A DNA stretch of 64,000 nucleotides from Hirundichthys speculiger (Eukaryota > Chordata > Actinopteri > Beloniformes > Exocoetidae): positions 682,001 through 746,000 of the forward strand of contig JAGFBZ010000258.1 of assembly GCA_018398805.1 (NCBI GenBank), given 5' to 3'. Made by a program: the position numbers and the translations under genes. The notes beneath the pieces were generated by a model, which saw only the letters and a program-made list of their open reading frames with translations, ran no database searches and was not told the DNA's origin. Each line of letters starts with the position of its first letter. The first letter of the stretch is position 1. Below are positions 1 through 36,979 of this stretch, piece by piece.

Positions 1-1141
1 ACCGTTGAAATAAAAAGATAGAGATGTTTGTTGGGGGGTTTTTTTTCTGTTCTCCTGCTTGGTTAGGTCTTGTTTTCTTGTATTATCTTTACAGCTGTTC
101 TCCTGTTTTATGTTAGCTGTTTTAGTTTGAATGTCTTAAGTTATGTTTACACCATCAGCCCAATTTTTTTACTTTTAGCATATCCAAATTGTATATTTAG
201 ATAACATGTGTTTGAACCGTCAAAAACCACATGAAATGTTATTTATTCCCAATAGGAGTCAAACCATGTAAGAAGGTTGTTTTTGCAACTACATCTCAAT
301 CTGAAAGAGATTGGATGGACTTGTGGATCGGGTCCATAAGGGGTTAGTCTGGGCCTCTCCTCGTTTCAGTCTCAGCACTTTTGATTATCTACAATAACAT
401 ATATTTTAACACTTTTCCCTGGTTTAAAAACAATATTTCCACTATTTTTTATCCCCACTCGGGCCATCCATCACAATTTTACTAGTTAAAAAACTGTGTT
501 TACAGAGCTGAAAGGGCAAGTCACATTCATGGCTCTGCTCACCTCCCCACAGTCCCTTTTCTCTGTTAATGGCTTTACCAAAAGAATTTGTGACCTTTAT
601 CGGTTTTTATTCAGTCATACATGTGAGACAGATATCCATTTAGTTGAGTGACAGGTGGAAGAGAAAAGGGAAAGAGAGAAAACAAAAAAGAAAGCTGTCA
701 CTGTTTCTGGGTTCTATTCATTTATTTGGAGTGATTCATGTTTTTATAAGTTCTTATTCCATGTTTATTGCCCATTTCATCACTACAGAGAAAATGAGAG
801 AGCATTAATGGAGACCAGCTAGTGTCAAATTTTATTATTTTACGTTTTTTTTACGTTTGAATTAAATTTGGGTATATTCGGGTATTACAAAACAGGTTTT
901 AACAGAAATGTATAAAAACAAATATTTTTTATCTGCTATCTTATTTACTCTTTATACGAAACAACAAAACAAGAAGATTTTAGAATTTATGCACATTTCA
1001 ACACTAAAAGTTGTAGTCACAAAGCAATGATTCTCGCAAGAAACACAAATGTGTAAATATAAAATACAACGTGATGGTTACATTTGCTCTCTGCGCTCAG
1101 TCGTCACTTTGGTTGATCAATCCGGTATCAGTAATACTCAC
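1..1141. other. abcc9 intron 14 (partial)
   Basis: No further abcc9 exon can be supported here. The sequence is AT-rich with no recognisable repeat. A weak exon-like patch near 520-610 was examined and rejected. Confidence 0.6.
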
Positions 1142-24246
<23,105 letters not shown>

Positions 24247-25074
24247 GCGAGCCTGGACTCAATCTGTGAACAGAAAGGCTCAAATGAAACCATAAGTCTG
24301 CTCGCACATCAAACGCTAACCTTTCCCAAAATGTAAAATTCTGGCTGTATTATTCCGTTTTCCTAACTGGAACAGCTTCAAAGACTTGGTGTCAGAAATT
24401 TTTTGCAGCATGTCACAAGTTCAAATGCTTGTGTGAGACAGAGCTCTTTTGGCAGCTCTGTCCTCTGGATTATTGTGGCTGACTGTAAAATAAACGGCAA
24501 GTTAAGCAACATTTTTGAAGTTTTAATAATGCCATGCCCTAATCTCTTCATATATTGTATTTCTTTCTATATAAAAGATTATGCTTCAGGGTTGACTAAG
24601 TAAATGTCCTTTTAAACCTTCAAATAAAGTCATCTGATTGCTGTATGTTTTTTTTTTTCCTGTACAACTAATACATGAATATACATATGAAACTGAAACT
24701 GTATTGGTTATATTATGAAAGTAATCACTCTGTCAGATGCACATTATTGAACACTTTTGTTGTTCAACAACATTTTCTGATTTTGGAATCACTGCTATTA
24801 CAAAAGATATTATCACACACACACACACACACAGCCGCTTTGTCTGGGGGTGCCTAGATCTCTAAATATGTCATGCACATTTTCAAGGTACTGTGACATC
24901 ACAGACCAAGAGCAGAGTAGCATTATTGAGCTCCCAGATCTAGAAAAGCAATATTCTTTTGGTTTTTCTTTGAAATTAATGGTTGGGTAGATGGATAACT
25001 CAAAAACACAATTCCATGGTTCACTAGCAGTGGCTGAGGCAGTTCTTCTACAATTTATGATGAAATGAATTTAA

Positions 25075-25315
25075 TGTCACTCCATGTAGTAATGCCACTT
25101 CTTACCACATGGGGCTGTAATTTCACAAGAAACTTCATGTAACAGCCTCTGGCATGAGATACAACAAAGACCACCTCTAGTGGGACAAGATGGTATTACA
25201 GGTCATCTGGCCAACCCCACTCTTCAACACAGTATCGTCAGTGGCTTTTTTTGTCAGCACAGTAGAGCTATATGCCCCCATGTGGTCAGGTGTGGAATTG
25301 TTACATAAAGAGGCT
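25075..25315. mobile_element. TTAA-flanked MITE, copy 1
   Basis: About 47-bp inverted repeats run from GTCACTCCATGTAGTAATGC at the left to its counterpart (reversed: GCCTCTTTATGTAACAATTC) at the right. TTAA lies on both sides (25071-25074 and 25316-25319). A second copy is at 59942-60167. The TTAA duplication fits piggyBac- or Kolobok-mobilised non-autonomous elements. Confidence 0.75.
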
Positions 25316-25364
25316 TTAAAATAAAGGCTAATGAATCAGTTAATAAGTAAATTATAATTGCGCT

Positions 25365-25500
25365 ATGGCAACCTGTCCAGGTTGTGCCCCTGCCTTTTAC
25401 CCAGGAGACAGCTGGGATAGCATCTATGGCACCTTGAATAGGAAGAAGCAGGCATGGATGGATGCATGGATGGATGGATGGATGGATGGATGGATGGATT
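25365..25500 (+). repeat. SINE/LINE-like 3' tail with ATGG array
   Basis: A segment reading ACAGCTGGGATAGCATCTAT then ACCTTGAATAGGAAGAAGC leads into GGATGGATGG repeats ending at 25500. This is the well-known 3' end layout of a fish dispersed repeat. Confidence 0.55.
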
Positions 25501-28183
25501 GCTGTCCAAATAAATATTGTCACATTTTGGCTTACTCTCAACAGAGAAAAGCATTGAGATAAAGATGTTTTTTTTTTTTTTTTATTTTAAGAGGTTTTTA
25601 AAAAAAAAAAAAAAAAACCCATTTCAGTTTCATCTACCATACTTGAAATTGCCTGTTGATTTCATATCCATATATAGTGTTTTCTGCTACTTGTCCTTTT
25701 AATAAAAACAGTAAATGGCATTAGTGACTAAAATTTAGTTAGCTATATCATTATCCTTAAATATATATATATAGACACACACACACACACAAACCCATGT
25801 ACACAAGACACCCTCCATAAGTGAAACATAATTTAACATTAAACCATTAAGTATTTAATGTCTAGCTCTTACACAACTAGAAAAGCTGAAGCTGAAGAAC
25901 TCACCAGTAAAAGTAAATTACATTTGTTGTAATTAAGCTTGCCTTAATATGAATTATTGTTAACTTTGCAGAGCAGTGTCTTACCTCAAAAAAAAGTAAT
26001 AATCCTCACTGACAAGGTTTCATTTCCGATAGCTGGATTTTAAAAAATGAAAGACGGTAGGCAGGGAAAGGAAGACCAGGAAGAGAAATTTGAAAAGAAA
26101 AAAAAAACTGTGAGAGTTGGAATGAAAAAAAAGTTGATTATTTTTAGCCTCGAAAGTCAAGAGCATCAGCTGCTCCACTCAACGTTGCCCGTCTCTGCCG
26201 ACGGTGTCAAGTTTCAAAGAATACGATACAGAGCTTCCGGTACTGCCCTTCAAATTAAAACTAAATAAGTTTAAAAATAATATGACCGACAAGCTACTGG
26301 AACATAAATGAGCAAGAGTACATATCTAATAATGTGGCGATACATAGATGGGAACACGACAGATTTTCATGAAATAAAAATAAATAACACTATTTTTCCA
26401 GTCACCATTAAATTAAATTGTATGTAAAATGAGGTCGACAACCACACTTTCTGTGATTTTATGTGAAATGTATAAGTATTATACATACTTATACATATAA
26501 GTATTAAATCTATACTATTTTACGTTTTTTACAGTTTGAGTTTTTCAAACAAGGCTTGGACTGTTTTTGACCTGTGTAGTGAAGAATGTGTCTCATATCC
26601 TTCGGTATACTTATTGATTACAATCTGTATTGGATTTATATAATGGCAAAATGTATAAATATTTTAGAGTATATTGTACTTTAAAACATATTTAAATTCT
26701 TATACTTTTTATTGTTGTTATTATATGTTTGTGTTGTAAACATATTGTGTATACGTTATTGCTTTAGGTGTTTGTTTTTTGTTTCTTGTTTTTTTGTTAA
26801 TTCGATTCTTTATTTCGAAAATAAAAAAAATTGTTCACTTTCTATTTCATTTTTCCTGTACATAGTGTTTACAGAGTAAAATTGCCCAACCAAGTCCGCA
26901 AAAATGTTTTTGATTTGTTTCTGACGTTAATGTTGCTTTATTTTGAATGTGTCGATTTGGAAGGTTCCGGCAAGCCTCCACGTCGCTTTCAGTAAACTTA
27001 ATACAACGTTGACTCGTATCAGGTTTCCAAACTTGTACCACTTTGGCGGTGAGAAGGGAGTTTATTATAGGCCCCTTTAACTATCAGCTGACCTTAAGGG
27101 TCAAAAAAAAAGTTTTAAAACTTAAGTGCTGCAGTATTAAAATGGCATCTGGTCACGTGTTTTTACCGCAGTCCTCTATATGGCAAAATAAAGCATTTTT
27201 TGTGCCTAATTTCATCAAGCTCAACAAAGTCAAGCAATTAGTTGTTTTAGTTTGTTGTTATTTATTTATTTTTGTTAGTTTCCCCCCCAAAAAAGAAAAA
27301 AAAAATTGAGGTACTCCTGAACTATAATGTTATTATCTTTGAGGGGAATACATGCAGCAGCCGCTTCCTGTGAAATTATCCTCAAAATCAAATTCATAGA
27401 CGCTGTAGGATTCGCGCGTGACGCCGCTCTGCGTGCTTTCAGGTGCAGAGGAGGAGACGGGACCTTGAAGCGGTCGACCAGGTGCACTAGCAAATAAAAC
27501 GTGACTGTCTGTCGATTATATGCAAGCCGATGAATATTGAGAGCATCCGGAAATATCAAAGAAAATGCCAAAACAAAGCGATAATACAAAGATAAACCAT
27601 CCTGCGAAGGCCACTACAGTTATCCCACTTTTTCAAAATGCCTTACAGGAAATAAACAATTTAGTATTTCTGGTCTAACTAAGTAAAATACATAAGGATA
27701 AAGCATGAGTCCATGTTTTTCTAAACTATTCGGATTTATTCTTAAATTCGGCATGAATAAAAAAGAAATCACAAGTACCTGTCTCTATTAATGATTCAAC
27801 TTTTTTTTAACTGTCCCATTAATTTCTAGTGCCTTGCTCCACCGGATACGGTCACACAAAGAAGAGTAAAATCAGTCTCGTATTCTGCTTATGTACGTGC
27901 TTCGGGGTTTATTTTTGCGCCGAATTTTACATGAATTGACTAAAGCTTCAAATGTTCTATCAAATTACTTTCTTGAAGTATATGTATTAAAAAAAAAGCA
28001 GAAATGTTAAAAACTGTAAAGCTGTTCAAAGAAGTCTGGTGTCTTTCACGTTAAGAGAGCGTTATCTCTCCCAACACAGGACATGTTTTTTTCACCATTC
28101 TGAAGATGCACAGGTCTGGATGCGAGGAAAACGACGGACAAAAAAAAAAAAAAGAAAAAAGAAAAGCGGACCCGAACACTCAC
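25501..28183. other. Probable abcc9 5' intron, AT-rich
   Basis: Poly-T/poly-A runs near 25568-25620 and a CA repeat near 25773-25793; otherwise AT-rich sequence without recognisable genes. Confidence 0.5.
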
Positions 28184-28330
28184 CCGAACTCTGACGAAGA
28201 TTTTGGGTCAAAGGGTCTTTCCCGGAATCTTTATTCCTTGCGGCGTCTTATAATATTGCGGTTTATGATGAAGGAATGGTGACAGGAAACGCATAGATAT
28301 TACAATTACGCTCGTGACCGCTATGAAACA
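28184..28330 (-). other. Candidate abcc9 5' untranslated exon / promoter area
   Basis: Exon 1 of the coding sequence begins with a splice acceptor, so a leader exon must lie to the right. The minus strand at 28184 has a good donor (CGG then GTGAGT), and the flanking 28.1-28.35 kb is richer in CpG than its surroundings. No TATA box or start site can be fixed, and the right border given is arbitrary. This is only a candidate. Confidence 0.25.
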
Positions 28331-29235
28331 CTGCTATGGCGGTCAGGACACACATGCATCCTCCGTCATGTTGGCTGGATTTTTAGCGTGACATGATTCA
28401 TAGTTCAGTTAAAAAAAAAAAAAATGGGTCAAACTAAAGCCGACGGAGCTTGGAGCGTTAGATGTTGTTTTTAAGCCCGCGTGCCGTTGACATAAATCAC
28501 CAGCAGGTGCACCGTCTTTCAGAGAACAGGTGATCTGAACAAAGAACAGCAGAGGAAAAGACCATGACAAACGCAGATCATTACGTCTAAAGAAACAATA
28601 CAGCTCATGGCTCGAGGCTCGTTGGTGATGTGACACATATTAGGAAGTATCCGATTTAACAGATTTTTGCAGTCAAACAGTTCAGAAAAACAAACAAAAA
28701 AATGCATGTTTGTTTACCTGATAAGAATTTTATTTTGAAATATGTATTCATTTTATTTTGAAATCTGTTCACTGAATCAGGAAAAGGTTGCATTTGCATT
28801 ATGGTTGCAGCACTTGCAGATAAAAAGGATTAAAACATTTTTTTGTGGTTAGGTCTTGACTTACTTTGGTCAAAGTAAAACATAAGGAGGGGGGCTGGTT
28901 GAGCTTGGCAAAGAGATGGAGAAATAAAACAGTTGGAAAGATGTCAAATTTAATATTTCAGCATCAAAAGACACATCTTGATCGACCTTAAATGGAACAT
29001 GAGATTAAAAGGTCCACTGAGTAGGAACTATGGTGACGTCTAGTGGCACAATTTGCACATTACAACAAACTAAAACCAGGTGCCGGGGTTCAGTTTGTGA
29101 ATTCTGGGCTGCTGTGCCAACATGGTGGGCCAACATGGCAGAGATTTGAGGGACGTAACCTGTGGTACCTTTGAATATTTGGATAAATAAATACAATTAT
29201 GGGAAACTGCAATTCATGTTTGAGGCATGTAATTT

Positions 29236-29475
29236 GATTACAATTAGAGCTGAAACCAGAAGTTTACATGCAACTGTATGATATTAATCAGACTAAACCT
29301 TCCTGTTTTATGTCAACTATGGATTACCAAAATTATTTCTATTTGTTAAATGTGAGAATAATTTTTTTTTTTCCTAATTTCTTCAAAGTTTACATATACT
29401 AAAAGTCACTATGCTTTTAAACACTTTGGGAAAGCCCAGGTGATGATGTGAAGGTTACAGGAAAATAAGGCAGGA
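29236..29475 (+). mobile_element. Left-end fragment of a Sleeping Beauty-type Tc1 element
   Basis: CCAGAAGTTTACATGCA at 29250 and a second copy AAAGTTTACATATACTAAAA about 135 bp later have the spacing and sequence of the paired direct repeats in IR/DR-type fish Tc1 termini. The fragment continues as AAACACTTTGGGAAAGCCCA. The transposase and right end are missing. Confidence 0.6.
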
Positions 29476-29609
29476 TGTGGGTGAAAGAATAGAAAATGAA
29501 AATAAAATGTAATGTTGTAAGCTGGCTTCTGAGTATTTTCTGTGGCAATTTTTACTTGGTGATGCACTTCTAGTTGTTGTTAAAACCAATGAGGGCTGCT
29601 CTGTGAGTA

Positions 29610-30441
29610 CAAATCTGAATTCTTGAAAAGTTGGGAGTTTTTTAAGTTTGAATAAAATGAAAACTAAAAGACTTTCAAATCACACGAGCTAATATTTTAT
29701 TCACAACAGAATGATAGATCACATGACAAATGCATAAGCTGGGAAATGTTACACTTTTATCCACTAAATGAGCTAATTTCAAATTTGATGCCTGCCACAG
29801 GTCTCAAACAAGCTAGCACGTGGGGAACAAATGGCTGAAAAAGCAAGAAAATTTAAAAATTCTTGGCTTGCATGTTTTGGAAGGAACTATGAATGTTAAA
29901 AGGTATATAAAGGTTTTAGAGCAACATCTGCTCCCCTCCAGATGACGTCTATTTCAGGGAAGGTCTTGTGTTTTTCAGCAGGACAAAGAAAACCACCGAC
30001 ATTACAACAGCATGGCTTCATCAGAGAAGAGTCCAGGTGCTGAACTGACCTGCCTGCAGTCCAGATCTTTCACCTGTACAGAAACTCTGACATGATGTTA
30101 AATACAACCAGAAACTCTTCAGCAGCTGGTAACCTAATTCAGGCAAGAATGGAACCAAATTCCAACATAAAAATTCCAGAAACTCATAACCTTGATGCCC
30201 AGACGTCTTTAATGTGTTTTGAAAGAAGAAGAGATGTTACACCATGGTGAAGATGCTCCTGTCCAACTATTTAGAGACCAGTAACAGGCATCACATTTGA
30301 AATGAGCTCATTTAGTGGATAAAAGTGTAAAATCTATCAATTCAAACATTGATGTTATCTATGTTCTATTGGTTCTGGTTCTTTTAGTTTTCATTTTAAT
30401 CAAATTTAAAGGACGTCCCAACTTTTCCAGAATTTGGATTG
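29610..30441 (+). mobile_element. Tc1/mariner-superfamily element, non-autonomous (832 bp)
   Basis: The ends are inverted copies of a roughly 55-bp sequence containing CTTGAAAAGTTGGGA (left) and CTGGAAAAGTTGGGAC (right, reversed) and continuing to AAAATGAAAACTAAAAG. Both abut TA. Inside, degenerate sequence such as CAGCAGGACAAAGAAAACCA and TGACCTGCCTGCAGTCCAGA matches, as remembered, the second and third catalytic blocks of a common fish mariner-like transposase. No long frame remains. Confidence 0.8.
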
Positions 30442-30753
30442 TATATCAGAGAACAAAAATATGTATTTGTTTTCTTGAAATTTCTCAAAAACCCACAAAA
30501 TTATTGTAACTCTTGTCCCCATGAGGGGGTCAGTTCCCAACCTCAGGGGCGAGCAACCAACAGTCTTCAGACCCCAGTCTTGCTGGGACCAGTTAAATGA
30601 AAGGTTACAGATTCTGGATAAAGAGCCTGGGACTTCATTTGCTGCTGTCTCCCAGCTGAGAGGCCTCAGCCGAACCAGAGGGAGGGCAGAGGTGGGACAA
30701 TGAATGCTGAGGAGAGGGCGTGTGGGATGATTTATTGACAAGGAGGCATTAGT

Positions 30754-30781
30754 TGTGTGTGTGTGTGTGTGTGTGTGTGTA
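30754..30781 (+). repeat. GT microsatellite
   Basis: Uninterrupted GT repeat of about 14 units. Confidence 0.95.
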
Positions 30782-31624
30782 CAGAGGAAGGGACAGTGTG
30801 AGGAGATTCCCATCCAAGAGTGTTTCCCAAGAAACTGTGAAGGGAAGAGGTTGACCTCTGTCCCCTACACCCACACAGACGCACACTTAACAATCATTTC
30901 CTGGAGACTTACTCTGACCATGACTCAAGAAAACTGTCTCACCAAACCTTAAACCAAGTCTTAAAACTCAATGAATTGCATCACCCCCCCACCCCCAAAA
31001 AAAAAAAAAAAGTGTGCAGGTCCTCAAACTGGAACTATCGTGGTTAAGTCCGAGCAAGTGTATTAATAACCAACACAAAGCATGTGATAATTTCCCTCTA
31101 GGTTTCACACACACCCCCCTTCCCTCTCCTCCCCTTATCCTACATGCACAGACACACACGTACATAGAGATGGGGAAACAAAACAGATGTTCCACTGTGA
31201 CCTTTAACCCCAGAGTCACCAGAGGAGGAAGCGGCGCATCACAGGGTGACCTTGCAGAAAGACGGATGATGGAGAAGACGCAGAGATTAAAGCTTCTGTG
31301 AAATGAATGAAATTAGCAGTTGTTGCCTGACATCGGGCTCCTGGTTGCCTTGGTTACACCGTACTGTATACACCAGCACTTCAATTAAAACTGGAGGCGG
31401 TTTAAATGCATGTGTTTTCTTTCCTGTGTTTATGTATCTTGCATCTATGTCATGTTTGCCTGTTGGAACTTTTCATCCACAGCGTGAGAAAGCTTCCTGC
31501 TGAGGGAAGACCAGTGTGGCGTCCCACAGCAGGAAGTGGGATCACTCCCCTCTTCACAGCACAGTTTTGAACCCCCCCGAGAGGACTCCTGTTGTCACGA
31601 TGGCGACTGTAACTTTTCCTAGAG

Positions 31625-32067
31625 CAGTGGTTCTCAAACTTTTAATACCGCGTTCCACCTGAGAAACTGTTCAGCTCTCTGAATGATGACCAATTTTAAA
31701 GTATAGCCATATATGCCTTCTCAATTAGCTTTAAACACACAGGAGAGATGTTTATTCCTTATTGTGGTTATTTATTACCTGAATTGTTACTTTACCGAAT
31801 CAGACATTAACAACTCTGTCCAACACTTCTCACATACTCATACTCTCATACAGAGCAAAATAAACAGTCAAGAGTTGTTACATCTGCACTGCAACTGAAT
31901 ATGCAACAAATATTTTCATTTTCTCATCATTTTGTTTGAAACGTTGCATATATAATGCTTTGTATGATTATGATTTTTTTTTAAGTGAAATTGTGGAAAA
32001 AATGTGGAAAGTCATGACGTTCCCCACGTACCACCAGAGGGCGCTCACCACAGTTTGCGCACCACTG
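31625..32067. mobile_element. hAT-type element with 8-bp target duplication (443 bp)
   Basis: The TIRs CAGTGGTTCTCAAACTTTT (left) and CAGTGGTGCGCAAACTGTGG (right, reversed) are hAT/Charlie-like. TCCTAGAG occurs at 31617-31624 and again at 32068-32075, an exact 8-bp target site duplication. The interior is non-coding, so it is a MITE-like derivative. Confidence 0.9.
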
Positions 32068-32075
32068 TCCTAGAG

Positions 32076-33668
<1,593 letters not shown>

Positions 33669-33676
33669 TGTATATA

Positions 33677-33758
33677 CAGTGATCCCTTATTTTTCGCGGT
33701 TAATGGGGACCGCACTAAAACCGCAGTACTCAAACCACGAAGTGGCAAGGGATCACTA
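33677..33758. mobile_element. pogo/Tigger-like MITE (82 bp) inside an AT microsatellite
   Basis: It begins TA then CAGTGATCCCTTATTTTTCG and ends AAGTGGCAAGGGATCACTA next to TA. The termini match those of the larger element at 54833-56589. The target preference for TA fits its place within the AT array. Superfamily inferred from TIR style. Confidence 0.7.
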
Positions 33759-33780
33759 TATATATATATATATATATATG

Positions 33781-36700
33781 AATGAGTGCTGTAGTTACAC
33801 ATGCATACATAGATTGATCTATGCTGCCACCTTTAGGGGATTTGTTGATGGTTATTTTAAACTTCCTGCTGCTCCTGCAACGAGAAATCAAACTTCCAAC
33901 TGAGCTCAGCCAAGAGAGGATGGTGCATTACTTTCATTATTCTCTTTTTGACACATGAAGGTTATCGGACCGACAGCAGAGATATCAGGCATCAGGAAAC
34001 ACTGATTGCGCATTCAAAACTTTTTTTTCTTTATTGGATTGTTCCGCATCAAGAAGCCCGTTATGCAACAGCAGTCAGCCGTTAAAGACCATAATGAAAA
34101 TACACCAATCTCAGCCTGATGTGATTCCTGCAGATGAAAGGAAATTAGGTTTGCCCCCCCCCTTCTCTCTCCCAATCAGGATCGCAAACAGATGTGACAG
34201 GAGGAGAGCTGAGGAGAAAGAGAGCAAGGGAAAGAGAAAACAAAAATCCTATGTGTTTGTGAGATGGAAGTTTACAGAGTTAATCCTAATGATGAAAAGC
34301 TCAATGTCACATTTTGGTTTCTCTCGCTGCTTCATCACTGCTTAATGACACTCGGGGGCAAACATCTGATATGCTTCAGTGAAAACTTATTTGTCAAAAT
34401 TCATCTACAGTGAGGCACGACATGTTTACCCCATCAGACTCCTTACAACCCCCCCATTCCCTCTTCCCCATGCAAGAAATGATGCAAACCTCAGACTTCT
34501 ATCAGCAGCTGCGGGGAATACGTCACCCCACTCTGTGTACTAAAGACTCTTATAACGTCCCAAAACTCACCTGGAATTTTTGACAATAATCTTATTATAT
34601 TGATATTTGTAGCTATAATAACTCATAGACAGTTTTATTTTACAAAAGATCATGAAAGAATTAAGGCGAAGATAAGACTGTTTTGTTGTTATGTTTTATT
34701 TAAAAAAAAAAAATAATAAACATTTGGTCAGTTTTCCCCTCAGTAGCTGACCTTCTTTACAGTAGCTCAAATGAACACAAGGAGGCGATCTTTCATCAAT
34801 TCACATAAGCTGAAACTCAGCACTCAGAGCACCACTAAGTTTCTTAGCAGATGTTTTTTTTTCTTTTTTTTTTTTTTTTTTTTAAATCTGAGCAATTTCC
34901 TTCGATGTCGTTTTTGAGACAGACTGCCGCAGTGCCTGTCAGTTAACATCACAGCTGTGCTTATTTACTTTAAATGTGAGATCAGTTTAGATCAGGCAAA
35001 CAGGGATTTCGTCCAGGGACAGATGCTGCACAAAAAAAGCAGGAACAATCAAGATTTGATGAGCTGGACATCGAGTGAATGAGTATCATGACACGAAAAC
35101 AGTTTTAGCAACAGCTGTACCATCCAATACTGGCTTGTAAAGCAAAGATATCAATCTGCATGCTGAATTTCTCCAGACATTTAGAATAGTAGCAGACTGG
35201 CACCAGTACATGAGAGGAATGTTATATAAATGCAACCATTTTGTTAGCACCTAAAGATAATTAAGATACCTTTTTCCCCCACATTGGCCGACTGCTACCC
35301 AAGAAAATTAATTATATATATGTCCACCAGTTGAGAATGACCCTGAATGTCATTTGAAATTCGCTTCAGCTCAAAAATTTGCTTAAAAGGTGGCATATTA
35401 TACTGTTTGATCAGCTGATGCACTTTCCAGGGGTCTTAATGAAATCTCCTTGACATGTTTTGATCAAAACAACCCTTGTGACCTTGAATGGGATTTAAGC
35501 AGGAAGGGAAACACATCTGTTTAGCTACTTTGCTCTTTATAAATCAGTCTTATAGATTTGGGCTATCCACTTCCTTGGTGTAACAAATACATGATGTGAA
35601 GTTGGGAGGAGACTGGTATGGGCCACATAAGTCTACTGGGTCTGTGATGTCAGAAGAAACTCCAAATCTGAAAAATTACTGTCTCTGTTCTAGCCTCTAA
35701 AAGACTAAGGATTCTGAGTAAGATCAACTATTAACCTTAAATAACAAGACTTAGCAATGGCTGGATTTTCACTGAATTTATTCTCCATTTGCATTTAAGG
35801 GGTCAGATCTGCATCTCAGCAGGTGATGCAGGAAAATGACAATTTGTCAGTAGAAGACAGGTAGCTTTAACAGAAACTTCCAAGACCAAACATGGAGACG
35901 GGACTCCTGCCCGGCGCCCATGATGGTGTCAAACAGGAGAAACTCAGCTAGATAGGAGGCTATATCAGAAATGATGTCCATACTTGCTCTGGACAAACAG
36001 GTCCCTGTGACCTCTAGACCTCAAAGCGCCAATTTGACCATAAAACTCCTCACTTTTTTTTTTTTTGGAAAATATGCCGAATATCTAAACCACTGCACCA
36101 GCGTGTGCCACTCACCTTCACAGGGAGCAAAAGGCCCCACAACTGTGAGCCAAAGAAGGAGAAAAAAACATGGTATAGTCTGTTTCTGTGGCCACCAGGG
36201 GCCAAACATCTGTCCCCAGAAGGCAAGGGGCCAGTAAAAGACTGCTCCCGGTACTGGCTACACTACCCCAAGAGGCCAAAACCCAGAGGGAAAAAGGCCT
36301 TAAAGCACCTAAGCTGATCGCTATCAAGTGTCATAAGCTCAACCAGGCATATATGTATGCAGTATTTCAAACAATGTTAGGGAAAGAGTCAGACATTTGA
36401 GCATGAGAATGCCAAAAGTTGACATTGCTTTCAGCATCATGCGATGCAACGTGGAATCAAAACAAATCTGATTGGAGTACACACTTTCAATAACACAGAA
36501 GGGACCAGGAGCCGGAGGTCAGCCAGGACTCAGCCGAATCCCTGTTACGCAGAGACTGCAGAAGCAAATTCAGATGCGACACCACATGGGCCACGTTAAC
36601 GTAAGTGCAGCACGTCTCACGTCTCAAGCCTGAAATCCACCGGCGGTCGCATCCATGAGGTTCTCCAAATCAAGTGGCAGGTCGTCGACATGATGGTAAG

Positions 36701-36799
36701 ACAACGGATCATAGACACTGACATGTGGAAGAAGCTTAGCCAAATAGCACGGCCCACACTAACTCGGGGTTAAGACTGATAAACGTGTTTACCACAGAC
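33781..36799. other. Intergenic, nothing recognised
   Basis: No supported gene. Poly-T runs at about 34855-34884 and 36054-36066. Short open frames near 35971-36400 on the plus strand have no recognisable domain. Confidence 0.45.
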
Positions 36800-36979
36800 C
36801 TGTAGATGGCGCTGTAGGCACCAAAACCTGTCCGAGCTAAGGAACAGAACTCGAGGATTATCGGTAACACCGAAATGACGGGTAAGTTTCCCTGTGCGAT
36901 GAAAACAAACATCACTATCATCTCGATGCCAAAAAATCCCATTTCTAGTGAGACCACAAACGCTATGCCCAAGGAACCC
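36800..36979 (-). other. Candidate orphan exon, hydrophobic
   Basis: 180 nt on the minus strand flanked by a polypyrimidine tract with TTTTAG (right) and a CAG/GTCTGT donor-like site (left). One frame is open and reads GSLGIAFVVSLEMGFFGIEM, then IVMFVFIAQGNLPVISVLPI and ILEFCSLARTGFGAYSAIYR, which would form two or three membrane helices. The borders give a symmetric phase 2-2 exon. However, a second frame is also open and no neighbouring exon joins in phase. I do not recognise the protein. It may be chance or a fossil. Confidence 0.2.

Noticed and set aside
520..610. Minus-strand patch reading KAINREKG-like residues before a GTGAGC, considered as the abcc9 exon after exon 14
   Set aside because: Only a few residues resemble the expected connector, no good acceptor is in place, and the rest of the exon does not align with SUR2.
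35971..36400. Overlapping open frames on both strands
   Set aside because: Mutually overlapping frames with no recognisable family; likely chance in a higher-GC patch.
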